DNA from: DASSCW01 sp036556695
Lineage (GTDB): Bacteria; Chloroflexota; Limnocylindria; QHBO01
Direction of reading: 5' to 3'
Assembly (NCBI GenBank): GCA_036556695.1
Contig: DATBIY010000021.1
Location: 1 to 53,688 of the forward strand
Length of the DNA: 53,688 bases
Each line of letters opens with the position of its first letter. The stretch's first letter is position 1. Of this stretch, positions 40,296-48,157 are shown in pieces. Position numbers and translations under genes: made by a program. Below the pieces are notes generated by a model, which had not been told where the DNA came from, searched no databases, and saw only the letters and a list, made by a program, of their open reading frames with translations.

Positions 40296-40600
40296 GCAGC
40301 ATCCGCCACCGGATCCACGTCATGCCGCGGCTGCGGAGAGTGGGCGGCGTGGTGCTGCCGAACTGGCTGGCCATCACCCTCGGCCGCCACATCTTCGCCT
40401 GGCGCGAGCTGTCGCCAGTCGAGCTGCGCCATGAGCTGCAGCACGTGCGGCAATGGAAGAAGCACGGAGCTTTGTTCCCGCTGCTCTACGTCGGTGCCTC
40501 GGCACGGTCGCTGCTGACCGGCGGCGGCTGGTACCGCGGCAATCGCTTTGAGGTCGAGGCGCGCGCCGCCGAAGCGGCCGAGTCCTCCGAGGCCGAGTAG
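40292..40600 (+). CDS. Small HExxH-like putative metallopeptidase
   Basis: The 102-residue product starts at an ATG that overlaps the GT2 stop (ATGA). It contains LSPVELRHELQHVRQWKKHG, a HELQH zinc-binding-like motif, then GWYRGNRFEVEARAAEAAE, where the FEVEAR Glu may be the third ligand. This resembles short DUF4157-like peptidases and other HELxH proteins. No other catalytic residue is plain. Its coupling to the GT2 gene suggests a joint function. Confidence 0.65.
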   Translation: MSSIRHRIHVMPRLRRVGGVVLPNWLAITLGRHIFAWRELSPVELRHELQHVRQWKKHGALFPLLYVGASARSLLTGGGWYRGNRFEVEARAAEAAESSEAE

Positions 40601-40607
40601 CGCAGGC

Positions 40608-42368
40608 CTAGCGCAGAACCAGACCGCCGCGCGAGACCGCTGCGTCACCCTCGACGCGGGTCACCATGGCCAGGTAGTCGAACGGCACCAGGTTCGGCTG
40701 GATCTGGCTGGCGTACATCGGGTCCTGGGCCAGTCCCAGCTCCTCCTCCACCTTCTGGCGCAGGGTGGCCAGGTCCAGGAAGAAGGTGCCGGCGTTGTCG
40801 GTCCCGCCGAAGCGGCCCAGCGCCGCGCCGAAGCGCTCGCTGTCGGCCAGCGACGCGCCAGCGGCCATCTCCAGGCTGCGCCGCACGAACTGGTCGCCGA
40901 TCCCGATCAGCACGGTCTCGCCGTTCATGGCGTACTGCACCTCGAAACCCGGCGTTGGCATGAAATCGTCGCCACTGCCGGCCATGACGATGCGCGTGAC
41001 CTCGACGCCCGCGATGTCGACCGTCTCGACGGTGATCGACTGGCCTGACTCCTGCGCCAGCTCGATCAGCGCCTTCAGCTGGCCGAGGCGAGTGGATGCG
41101 GCAGCGGAGTCGGCCGCCTCCAAGACCAGGCCGCCGTACGGCTGCTCCCCATCCCAGCCGGCTGCCAGCGCCCCGCCACCGATCCAGCTGACGAAGTCCT
41201 CCAGGTCGGCGCCAATGGCGGCCTCGGCCTGCTCGATCTGGGCAGTGATCTCGTCGCCTCCCTCCTGCAGGGCGATCGCCGCTCGCATGGTGCTGATCGC
41301 CTGGCTCAGCCCGCTGCCGACCCGGCTGCCGTCAGCAAACAGGATGGCGTCGCCCGGCACGGCTGCCGCCAGGCTGCGCTGCCCGTTCTCCGGCGCCAGC
41401 GGGCCGGTGGGCACGTCCGAGGAGCCGTCGAACAGCAGCGCGTCATCCGCGAAGCGGAACGTGGCGACCGACAGGTCGGGCACGTTCTCCAGGTAGCTGT
41501 CGACCAGCTCCGCCAGCTCCGGCTGCTGGTCTGCCAGCTGGGCGCGCATGCCGGCGAACATCGACTGCGTGTTCACCGCCATGAGGCCGACCCAGTCGGC
41601 TGGGAGCCGGGCCGCCAGCCGGCCCAGCTCGGCCTTGGTTGCCAGCGAGCTCGATCCGTCGTGCGCGTCGAGCATGGCCTGCACCACGCCCTGGCCGTTG
41701 GCCATCAGCACCTCGTCGCCGGTCACCGCGAAGGCGAAGCCCACGCCCTCCACGGGGACGGAACTTTGCATCTCGGCCACATCCAGCGACCAGATGGTCG
41801 TACCGGCGTGCTCAGCCTGGCTGAACGTGGCGCCGGTGTCGGTCAGCGCTGCGCGCAGCGTGTCGCCGAACGTGGCGGCTGCATCGGAATCCTTGACGCC
41901 GAACATGGCCGCCGTCTGCGGCAGGGCCATCGAGCTGGCGTCCATGGTCAGCGGGTAATCCAGCAGACTGACGGCGACCGTGCCGTCGAACCAGGGCGCG
42001 ATGTCCTCCGAGTAGGTCACCGGCAGGCCGAAGGCCGATTCCGCCTGGTCCAGCGTGTCGGCCAGGGCATCGGTCAGGATGTCATCCGGGTCGACCGCCG
42101 GAAACCGCTCCAGGATGGCGCGCAGCGCCGCACGCTGGTTCTCGGAGGGATCCAGGTGCGCCTCCATGTACATCGCGGCGCCAGCGGGCACGTATCCCGC
42201 CGCGGTCGACAGCGCAGCGGCGCGCGGCGACAGGACGGTGAAACCCAGCACCAGGCCGATGCCGACGGCCAGCGCCACCACCGCGCCGATGACGGCCAGC
42301 TGCCATCGGCTGGCATGTCCGGCGGGCTGTGGGACGCCCTCCTGGGGAACGACCTGGTCGGTGATCAT
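40608..42368 (-). CDS. DUF3352 domain membrane-anchored protein
   Basis: The 586-residue product starts at MITDQVVPQEG, with GGAGGGAG about 6 nt upstream. A TM helix (about 24-46, RWQLAVIGAVVALAVGIGLV) follows a short cytoplasmic tail. The remainder is an extracellular DUF3352-type domain that begins YVPAGAAMYMEAHLDPSE and has several repeated alpha-beta elements (DEVLMANGQGVVQAML, ALLFDGSSDVPTG). The function is unknown; it is common in Chloroflexota and cyanobacteria. Its stop lies 8 bp from the metallopeptidase-like stop. Confidence 0.82.
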   Translation of the reverse strand: MITDQVVPQEGVPQPAGHASRWQLAVIGAVVALAVGIGLVLGFTVLSPRAAALSTAAGYVPAGAAMYMEAHLDPSENQRAALRAILERFPAVDPDDILTDALADTLDQAESAFGLPVTYSEDIAPWFDGTVAVSLLDYPLTMDASSMALPQTAAMFGVKDSDAAATFGDTLRAALTDTGATFSQAEHAGTTIWSLDVAEMQSSVPVEGVGFAFAVTGDEVLMANGQGVVQAMLDAHDGSSSLATKAELGRLAARLPADWVGLMAVNTQSMFAGMRAQLADQQPELAELVDSYLENVPDLSVATFRFADDALLFDGSSDVPTGPLAPENGQRSLAAAVPGDAILFADGSRVGSGLSQAISTMRAAIALQEGGDEITAQIEQAEAAIGADLEDFVSWIGGGALAAGWDGEQPYGGLVLEAADSAAASTRLGQLKALIELAQESGQSITVETVDIAGVEVTRIVMAGSGDDFMPTPGFEVQYAMNGETVLIGIGDQFVRRSLEMAAGASLADSERFGAALGRFGGTDNAGTFFLDLATLRQKVEEELGLAQDPMYASQIQPNLVPFDYLAMVTRVEGDAAVSRGGLVLR

Positions 42369-42461
42369 CGAGACTCCCTCCGCGCCGCCCGGGCTCGGGT
42401 GCACCGGATCTGGCCTCGGCAGGATAGGGACTGCCGGCGGGAATGGCCAGTGACCAAAGGG

Positions 42462-42791
42462 CTACGCCCGATGACCCTCAAGGCAGGTGCAGCCGGCGGG
42501 ACCGACCACGGCAGCATGCGGCGTCCCGGCCGGCAGGACGAATCCGTCACCGGGATGCAGCTCCACCGGCGTAGCATCCGCGCCGACCGTGAAGGTGATC
42601 GACCCGGCCGCGCACATCAGCAGCTTGGTGTAGCCGTGCTCGTGGACCGCGTAGCGGTCGCCCGGCCCGTTCGACCAGGCGTCCGGTTCCACGCCCTCGC
42701 GCCGCAGCCGCCGCGTGACCGCTGCGACATCCGGCGCTTCGGCGCCATCCCAACGCAGCGGCGTCAGCCCGGCGGGCAGCGCCTCACTCAC
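42462..42791 (-). CDS. Cupin-domain protein
   Basis: A GTG start at 42791 overlaps the stop of the permease upstream (GTGA) and gives 109 residues. The cupin barrel has GDRYAVHEHGYTKLLMCAAG, SITFTVGADATPVELHPGD and GFVLPAGTPHAAVVGPAG, covering both cupin motifs with three His and a Glu/Asp ligand. It is the last gene of the polyamine ABC operon and could bind a small molecule. Confidence 0.8.
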   Translation of the reverse strand: MSEALPAGLTPLRWDGAEAPDVAAVTRRLRREGVEPDAWSNGPGDRYAVHEHGYTKLLMCAAGSITFTVGADATPVELHPGDGFVLPAGTPHAAVVGPAGCTCLEGHRA

Positions 42792-43588
42792 CGCACCACC
42801 GCCGATGCAGCGCCCGACAGGCGCTCCGCCAGCCACACCGGGACCACCGACAGCACGATCAGCACCAGGGCCACCACGTTCACCACCGGCAGTTCGTTAG
42901 GCCGCTGGATGGCGCTGAAGATCCACAGCGGGATCGTCTCGGTGCCCGGCCCGGCGGTGAAGTTGGTGACGATCACCTCGTCGAACGACAGGGCGAACGC
43001 CAGCAGGCCGCCGGACAGCAGCGCGGTCCGCATGGCGGGCAGCAGGACGCGACGGAAGGTCTGCCACGTGTCGGCGCCAAGGTCGGCGGAGGCCTCCTCC
43101 GTGGAGCGCGGCAGCCGGCGCAGGCGGGCCACCACGTTGTTGTAGGCGATCACCACGCAGAACGTGGCGTGGCCCACGATGATGGTCGGCAGGCCGAAGT
43201 CGACGCGCAGCGTGGTGAAGGTGGCGGCCAGCGCCACGCCGGTGATGACACCGGGCAGCGCAATCGGCAGCACCAGCAGGAACGAGATCACCTCGCGCCC
43301 GAAGAAGCGGTGGCGGGCCACGCCAAGCGCGGCCGCCGTGCCGAGCACCAGCGCCACGGCCGTTGCGCCCGCCGCGGCGAGCAGCGAGGTCACGAAGGCA
43401 TTCACCACCCGGCCGTTGCCGGCAGCCTCGATGAACCACTGCAGGGACAGCCCCGGCGGCGGCCAAGCCTGCGAACGGCTGGCGTTGAAGGCGTAGATCG
43501 TCACCACCAGCAGCGGCAGGTAGATGAACGCCAGCGCCACACCGGTCATCACCCGGAGGCCGATGCGGACCCAGCGCGACTCGGTCAT
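42788..43588 (-). CDS. Spermidine/putrescine-type ABC transporter permease (PotC-like)
   Basis: The 266-residue product has six TM segments and the permease EAA loop EASADLGADTWQTFRRVLLP followed by AMRTALLSGGLLAFALSFDE and VIVTNFTAGPGTETIPLW, typical of PotC. It pairs with the PotB-like permease 7 bp upstream. The stop overlaps the cupin gene's start by 4 bp. Confidence 0.9.
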   Translation of the reverse strand: MTESRWVRIGLRVMTGVALAFIYLPLLVVTIYAFNASRSQAWPPPGLSLQWFIEAAGNGRVVNAFVTSLLAAAGATAVALVLGTAAALGVARHRFFGREVISFLLVLPIALPGVITGVALAATFTTLRVDFGLPTIIVGHATFCVVIAYNNVVARLRRLPRSTEEASADLGADTWQTFRRVLLPAMRTALLSGGLLAFALSFDEVIVTNFTAGPGTETIPLWIFSAIQRPNELPVVNVVALVLIVLSVVPVWLAERLSGAASAVVR

Positions 43589-43595
43589 GCGCCGC

Positions 43596-44486
43596 TCACA
43601 GGGAATCGAACGCGCCGAGCCGGCGCGCCAGGCCCAGGTACAGGACCATGATCACGATCGGCACGAAGGAGTAGGCAGCCGCCAGCGGCAGGCTGCCCAG
43701 GCTCGAGTTGTCGTAGATCACGTTGCCGATGAACTTCGTCCCCGACACGAACGTCGGCGTGATGTAGTCGCCCAGCGTCAGTGAGAAGGTGAAGATCGAG
43801 CCGGCGACCACCGCCGGCAGCACCAGAGGCACCACGACCCGGCGAAACGTGGGGCCGGCTTTGCCGCCCAGATCCGATGACGCCTCGAGCAGCGACTCGG
43901 GAATGCGTTCCAGCCCGGCGAAGATGGGCAGGATCATGTACGGCAGCCACAGGTAGCTCAGCACCACCCACGAGTTCAACAGATCGTTGAGGCCCGGGCC
44001 GCTGATGCCGAACGGCTCCAGCAGCCAGTCCAGCAACCCGTTGCCCTGCAGGATCACCCGCCAGGCGTAGATCTTCACGAGGTACGACGCCCACAGCGGC
44101 AGCAGCACAGCGATCAGCAGGATGCGGCGCGTCCGGCGCGATGCGATCCGGGCCATGAAGTAGGCGATCGGGAAGCCCAGAAGCACGTCGGTCAGGGTCA
44201 CCGCCACCGCCATGCCCAGCGTGCGCAGCGCGATGGTGCGGTACACCTCGTCGCTGGCGATCTGGATGAACGCATCCAGGGTGAAGACCGGCACCACGCG
44301 CCCGCTGAACGCATCGGTCTTCCAGAACGCGTTCAGCAGCAGGATTACCAGCGAGCCGATGTAGGCCAGGCCGATCCAGGCCAGCGGGCTCGCCAGCAGC
44401 AGGCCCAGCTGCAGCCGCGAACGCCCATGCAGCCAGGTCGCCAGCCGGCGGAAGGCCGATGGCTTGGCCGTTGCCGACGCGGTCAC
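43596..44486 (-). CDS. Spermidine/putrescine-type ABC transporter permease (PotB-like)
   Basis: The 296-residue product starts at a GTG. Its TM segments and EAA loop (EASSDLGGKAGPTFRRVVVP, then LVLPAVVAGSIFTFSLTLGD) are those of PotB. YITPTFVSGTKFIGNVIYDN matches the PotB end motif. It is separated from the binding-protein gene by 81 bp holding a strong hairpin, and from the PotC-like gene by 7 bp. Confidence 0.9.
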   Translation of the reverse strand: MTASATAKPSAFRRLATWLHGRSRLQLGLLLASPLAWIGLAYIGSLVILLLNAFWKTDAFSGRVVPVFTLDAFIQIASDEVYRTIALRTLGMAVAVTLTDVLLGFPIAYFMARIASRRTRRILLIAVLLPLWASYLVKIYAWRVILQGNGLLDWLLEPFGISGPGLNDLLNSWVVLSYLWLPYMILPIFAGLERIPESLLEASSDLGGKAGPTFRRVVVPLVLPAVVAGSIFTFSLTLGDYITPTFVSGTKFIGNVIYDNSSLGSLPLAAAYSFVPIVIMVLYLGLARRLGAFDSL

Positions 44487-44504
44487 GAAATCCCCGGATG
44501 AAGG

Positions 44505-44536
44505 GCTTCCCCCGGAGGCGGACCCCCGGGGGAAGC
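44505..44536 (-). terminator. Hairpin between binding-protein and PotB-like genes
   Basis: An 11-bp perfect stem (44505-44515 with 44526-44536; GCTTCCCCCGG) has a 10-nt loop. It follows the binding-protein stop on the minus strand and precedes the permease genes. No long U-tract is present, so it may attenuate rather than stop transcription. Confidence 0.6.
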
Positions 44537-44567
44537 GGAGTCTGCGATGGGCATCAGCCAGGCGTTC

Positions 44568-45743
44568 TCAGCCGCCCGTGATCTCGGTCCAGGCCGCGAT
44601 CCAGTCCTCGATGTCCTTGCAGGTGGTATCGGCCTTGTCGTCGTTGCAGTCCTCGCGAGGCGTGCTCCAGAAGGCGACCTTGTCGAAGTACGACTCGTCG
44701 GTGGCGTGGAAGGTGTCGCAGTGTCCCGGCGACAGCTTCTCCGCCTCCTCGCATGCCGCCGGGCTGGTCGGCGCCTCGCCGAACCAGACGGTTGCCATGG
44801 CGCTGGTCTCGGGCGAGAGCATCCAGTTCATCCAGCGGTACATGCAGCCCGGATGCTGGGCATTCGCCGCGAGCATCCAGGTGTCGGACCAGCCGGTGGA
44901 GCCCTCCTCCGGCAGCGTCACCGCCAGCGGAGCGTCGGGGTTGTCGGCCAGGATGGTGTTGAGCTGGTACTGCCAGGTCGTGCCGGCCAGCATGGCACCC
45001 GATCCGAACGACGTGATCTGGTCGGTGGCCAGGTTCCAGTACTCGCCGACGATGTCGTTCTGCTGCTGCAGCAGCTCGACCGCCGCGTTGAACTGCTCTT
45101 CGTTCAGCTGGTAGATGTCCTCGATGCCGAGCTCGGGGCGCGTCGTCTTGAGGCGCAGCGCCGCGTCGGCGATGTAGATCGACGAGTTGTAGATGCTGAT
45201 CTTGCCGGCTGCCGGCGAATTGGGATCCCAGACCGCGTCCCAGCTGGTGGGCGGCGTGGTGAAGGTCTCGGTGTTGTAGATCAGCACGTTGGCCCCGCGG
45301 CCATGCGGGACGCCGTAGCTCACGCCGTCGACCGTGTTGTGCGGCTGGTTCTTCAGCCCCTCGAACACGTTCGCGTAATTCGGGATGAGATCCAGGTTGA
45401 CCGGTGCGACGGTGCCCGCCGCGATCATGCGCAGCGTTGCATCACCGGACGCCGAAACGCCGTCGTACTGGCCGGTCGCCATCAGGGACACCATGTTCGC
45501 CGAGTCGCGCCCGTCGGTGGTGTTTACCTGGCAGCCGGTCTCCTGCTCGAACGGCGTGACCCAGTCGTATGCCGGGTCGCTGCTGCCGTCCTCGGCGTAG
45601 CCCACCCAGATGACCAGGTTCAACTCGTCCTCTGCGTCGGGAAGGGCGGTGGCCATGCCACTGGGCACGCTGGTACCGCTGCTGCAGGCGCTGGCAACCA
45701 GCGCAAGTGCCGCCAGCACACTCGGAATTCTCAGTCTTCTCAT
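44568..45743 (-). CDS. Spermidine/putrescine-type ABC substrate-binding lipoprotein (PotD-like)
   Basis: The 391-residue product has a lipobox VASAC after MRRLRIPSVLAALAL. The mature part is a PotD/PotF-type binding protein: LNLVIWVGYAEDGSSDPAYD, WVTPFEQETGCQVNTTDGRD, VPHGRGANVLIYNTETF, and PSAAC-like later segments. In PotD an acidic pocket binds the polyamine amines; the pocket residues cannot be assigned from sequence alone. The start overlaps the PotA-like gene by 4 bp (ATGA). Confidence 0.88.
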   Translation of the reverse strand: MRRLRIPSVLAALALVASACSSGTSVPSGMATALPDAEDELNLVIWVGYAEDGSSDPAYDWVTPFEQETGCQVNTTDGRDSANMVSLMATGQYDGVSASGDATLRMIAAGTVAPVNLDLIPNYANVFEGLKNQPHNTVDGVSYGVPHGRGANVLIYNTETFTTPPTSWDAVWDPNSPAAGKISIYNSSIYIADAALRLKTTRPELGIEDIYQLNEEQFNAAVELLQQQNDIVGEYWNLATDQITSFGSGAMLAGTTWQYQLNTILADNPDAPLAVTLPEEGSTGWSDTWMLAANAQHPGCMYRWMNWMLSPETSAMATVWFGEAPTSPAACEEAEKLSPGHCDTFHATDESYFDKVAFWSTPREDCNDDKADTTCKDIEDWIAAWTEITGG

Positions 45744-46936
45744 GCCGGGTCTTGCTCCTCCTTGCCCCCGTCCCCGCCCCTGCTCTCCGGCAGCCGCAGC
45801 ACGTGCCGCCGCTTCCAGAAGAGGCCCACCGGCTCGCCCTGGGCGGTGAGCACCTCCATCGATGACGTCTCCAGGTTCTGCTGGGTGACCACCAGCTCCC
45901 CACCGACGTCGAGGCTGACCAGGTAACGCGTTTCCGAGCCGAGGTAGATCACCTCGCGGACTCGGCCCCGCGCCATTTGCTCGTCCGCCGCCGGCTCACT
46001 GTCCGGACGGCCGATGCGGATCTTCTCGGGTCGCACCGCATGGGTTCCCGCTTCGCCGAGGATCGCGTGCGACGCTTCGCCGCGTATCAGGTTCGAAGTG
46101 CCGACGAAGCTGGCCACGAATCGGGTGGCCGGGTGCTCGTACACCTCGGCCGGCGTTCCGATCTGCTGGATGTGGCCCTCGTTGAACACCGCCATGCGGT
46201 CGCTCATGGTGAGCGCCTCATCCTGGTCATGGGTGACGTAGATAAAGGTGATGCCGACCTCACCCTGGATCGCCTTCAGCTCGATCTGCATCTCCTGGCG
46301 CAGCTTGAGATCCAGGGCGCCGAGCGGCTCGTCCAGGAGCAGCACACGAGGTCGCAGGATGAGCGCCCGCGCCAGCGCAACCCGCTGCCGCTGCCCGCCT
46401 GACAGCTGCGCGGGGCGCCGTTCCTCGTATCCCTCCAGCCGGACCTGTCGCAGTGCCTCCGCCACCCGGCTGCGCTGCTCGGAGCGCGCCACGTTGCGGA
46501 CGGCCAGCCCGTAGGCCACGTTCTGGCCGACCGTCATGTGCGGGAAGAGGGCGTAGTCCTGGAACACGGTGTTGACATCGCGGTCGAACGGCGGAACCCC
46601 GGTGACGTCCTGGCCGTGGAGCAGCACCCGACCGGCTGTCGGCTGCTCGAAGCCCGCGATCATGCGCAGGGTGGTGGTCTTGCCGGATCCGGATGGCCCG
46701 AGCATCGAGAAGAACTCGCCGTCCGCGACCGTGAGATCTATGCCCGCCACGGCATCCACCTCGCCGTAGCGCTTGACCAGGCCCTCCAGCTGCACGGCGG
46801 GGACCGTGCCGCGCATGTCGGCGGTGCTGGTTTCGGCAGCGGTGGCTGCGTCGACGCCCACGGGCTCCTCGTCGGCTTCCCCGGAACCGGCGCCTGAATG
46901 GACGGGCCGCTCGGAAGGCTCCGGAATGAGGCGCAC
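45740..46936 (-). CDS. Spermidine/putrescine-type ABC transporter ATP-binding protein (PotA-like)
   Basis: The 398-residue ABC ATPase has Walker A GPSGSGKTT, Q-loop in NTVFQDYALFPHM, signature LSGGQRQRVALARAL, Walker B VLLLDEPLGALD and switch VTHDQDEALTMSD. The C-terminal TOBE domain follows (VRPEKIRIGRPDSE). Start codon uncertain: GTG at 46936 gives an Ala/Thr-rich extension, and the ATG at 46816 is an alternative start. It is the first gene of the operon PotA-PotD-PotB-PotC-cupin on the minus strand. Confidence 0.92.
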   Translation of the reverse strand: MRLIPEPSERPVHSGAGSGEADEEPVGVDAATAAETSTADMRGTVPAVQLEGLVKRYGEVDAVAGIDLTVADGEFFSMLGPSGSGKTTTLRMIAGFEQPTAGRVLLHGQDVTGVPPFDRDVNTVFQDYALFPHMTVGQNVAYGLAVRNVARSEQRSRVAEALRQVRLEGYEERRPAQLSGGQRQRVALARALILRPRVLLLDEPLGALDLKLRQEMQIELKAIQGEVGITFIYVTHDQDEALTMSDRMAVFNEGHIQQIGTPAEVYEHPATRFVASFVGTSNLIRGEASHAILGEAGTHAVRPEKIRIGRPDSEPAADEQMARGRVREVIYLGSETRYLVSLDVGGELVVTQQNLETSSMEVLTAQGEPVGLFWKRRHVLRLPESRGGDGGKEEQDPA

Positions 46937-47048
46937 TGTGCGGTCGGCCGGCAGGCGGTGTCAAGCCGATTTCCGCAACGCTGCCGCGCCCGAGCGACGA
47001 TATCCGCAACCACACCGTGTGCCGCCGACGGAAACCGCATGCGGCCGG

Positions 47049-47054
47049 TAGCCT
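47049..47054 (+). promoter_or_regulatory. -10 box (TAGCCT) of the EamA transporter gene
   Basis: TAGCCT ends 6 nt before the ATG at 47061, giving a leaderless mRNA. Confidence 0.35.
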
Positions 47055-47060
47055 TTTCCC

Positions 47061-47894
47061 ATGGAGCCAGGCGTCTTCTTCGGCCTTGCAGGGGCCGCGG
47101 CGTTCGGCGGCGGCGACTTCGCCGGCGGATTCGCGTCGCGGCGAGTGGCCGGCCTGACGGTCGTCGCCGTCGCCCATGCGGTGGGATTGGTCCTACTGCT
47201 GGTCTTCGTGGCCGTCGCCCGACCGGCGGTGCCAGAGCCCGGGTCGCTGGCCCTGGCGGCGGCGGCCGGCGCGCTCAGCGGCGTCGGCCTGCTGGCCCTG
47301 TACCGCGGGCTGGCCATGGGCTCCATGGGCATTGTCACCGGGCTCTCCGGCGTCGGCTCGGTGGTGCTGCCGCTGGTCGTGGGGTGGGCCATCGGGCGGT
47401 CGGCAGTGGCACCGCTGCAGTGGCTGGGCGTGCTGGTGGTGCTCGCGGCGATCGGTGCGGCCAGTGGCGCGACGCGCATGGGGGTACGGCCCCAGGCGGT
47501 GATGCTGGGCTTGGCCGCTGCCCTGTTCTTCGGCCTGTGGTTCGTGCTGCTCGACCTGGCGGCCGGCGAGGAGCGTGCCTGGGCGCTGGTGGCCAGCCGC
47601 GCGTCATCGACGGTGCTGATGGGCGGCCTGGCGCTGGCCGGCCGCCAGTACTCCGGCGTCGGCGCGATGTGGCCGGTCATGCTGCTGGCGGGCGCGCTGG
47701 ACGTGGCCGGCAGCGCCGCCTTCGTCGAGTCGCGCGCCACAATCCCGGTCGGTGTGGCCGCGGCGCTGACCGGCCTCTACCCGGTCATCACCATGCTGCT
47801 GGCGCGCCTGATCCTGCGCGAATCGCTGCCGTCGCTTGGCCTGCTGGCGGTAGGTCTGGCAGTTGCCGGCGTGGCGCTCATCTCCCTGGGTTGA
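47061..47894 (+). CDS. EamA/DMT family transporter
   Basis: The 277-residue product has about ten TM segments in two similar halves, as in EamA (DMT) exporters: FGLAGAAAFGGGDFAGGFAS, LLALYRGLAMGSMGIVTGLS, and in the second half ALDVAGSAAFVESRATIPVG, AALTGLYPVITMLLARLILR and ESLPSLGLLAVGLAVAGVAL. Such proteins export amino acids or metabolites. The gene sits between the divergent polyamine operon and the E1 operon. A small GCCCT-CTCA-AGGGC hairpin lies about 65 bp after the stop. Confidence 0.88.
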   Translation: MEPGVFFGLAGAAAFGGGDFAGGFASRRVAGLTVVAVAHAVGLVLLLVFVAVARPAVPEPGSLALAAAAGALSGVGLLALYRGLAMGSMGIVTGLSGVGSVVLPLVVGWAIGRSAVAPLQWLGVLVVLAAIGAASGATRMGVRPQAVMLGLAAALFFGLWFVLLDLAAGEERAWALVASRASSTVLMGGLALAGRQYSGVGAMWPVMLLAGALDVAGSAAFVESRATIPVGVAAALTGLYPVITMLLARLILRESLPSLGLLAVGLAVAGVALISLG

Positions 47895-48046
47895 GGCCAG
47901 ACCCGAGCACCAGGAGGACCTGCTCAGAACGGCCAGCCGCCTCCGGTCGAAGCTGCCCTCTCAAGGGCGTGCGCGGGTGTCATGGCGTTGATGCCCTCCT
48001 GCTGACGCGCGCCGAACGGCGCACCACACGAGGAAACCCCGAACGG

Positions 48047-48079
48047 TCTTACCGGCTGCTTACCATCCGCTTATCGGGC
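48047..48079 (+). promoter_or_regulatory. Triple 11-bp direct repeat (TCTTACC/GCTTACC/GCTTATC) upstream of the E1 operon
   Basis: CTTACC, CTTACC and CTTATC start at 48048, 48059 and 48070, exactly 11 bp apart, in the spacer before the E1 start at 48158. The same triple repeat is at 16843-16875. The spacer contains a possible -10 TATCAT at 48118-48123. Confidence 0.6.
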
Positions 48080-48157
48080 CCCGTTCGACGCCCGCCGGCC
48101 GACGCCCGCGGGCCGCGTATCATTCGCCTCGCCGACCCACCCGCCAGCCACTCGAGC

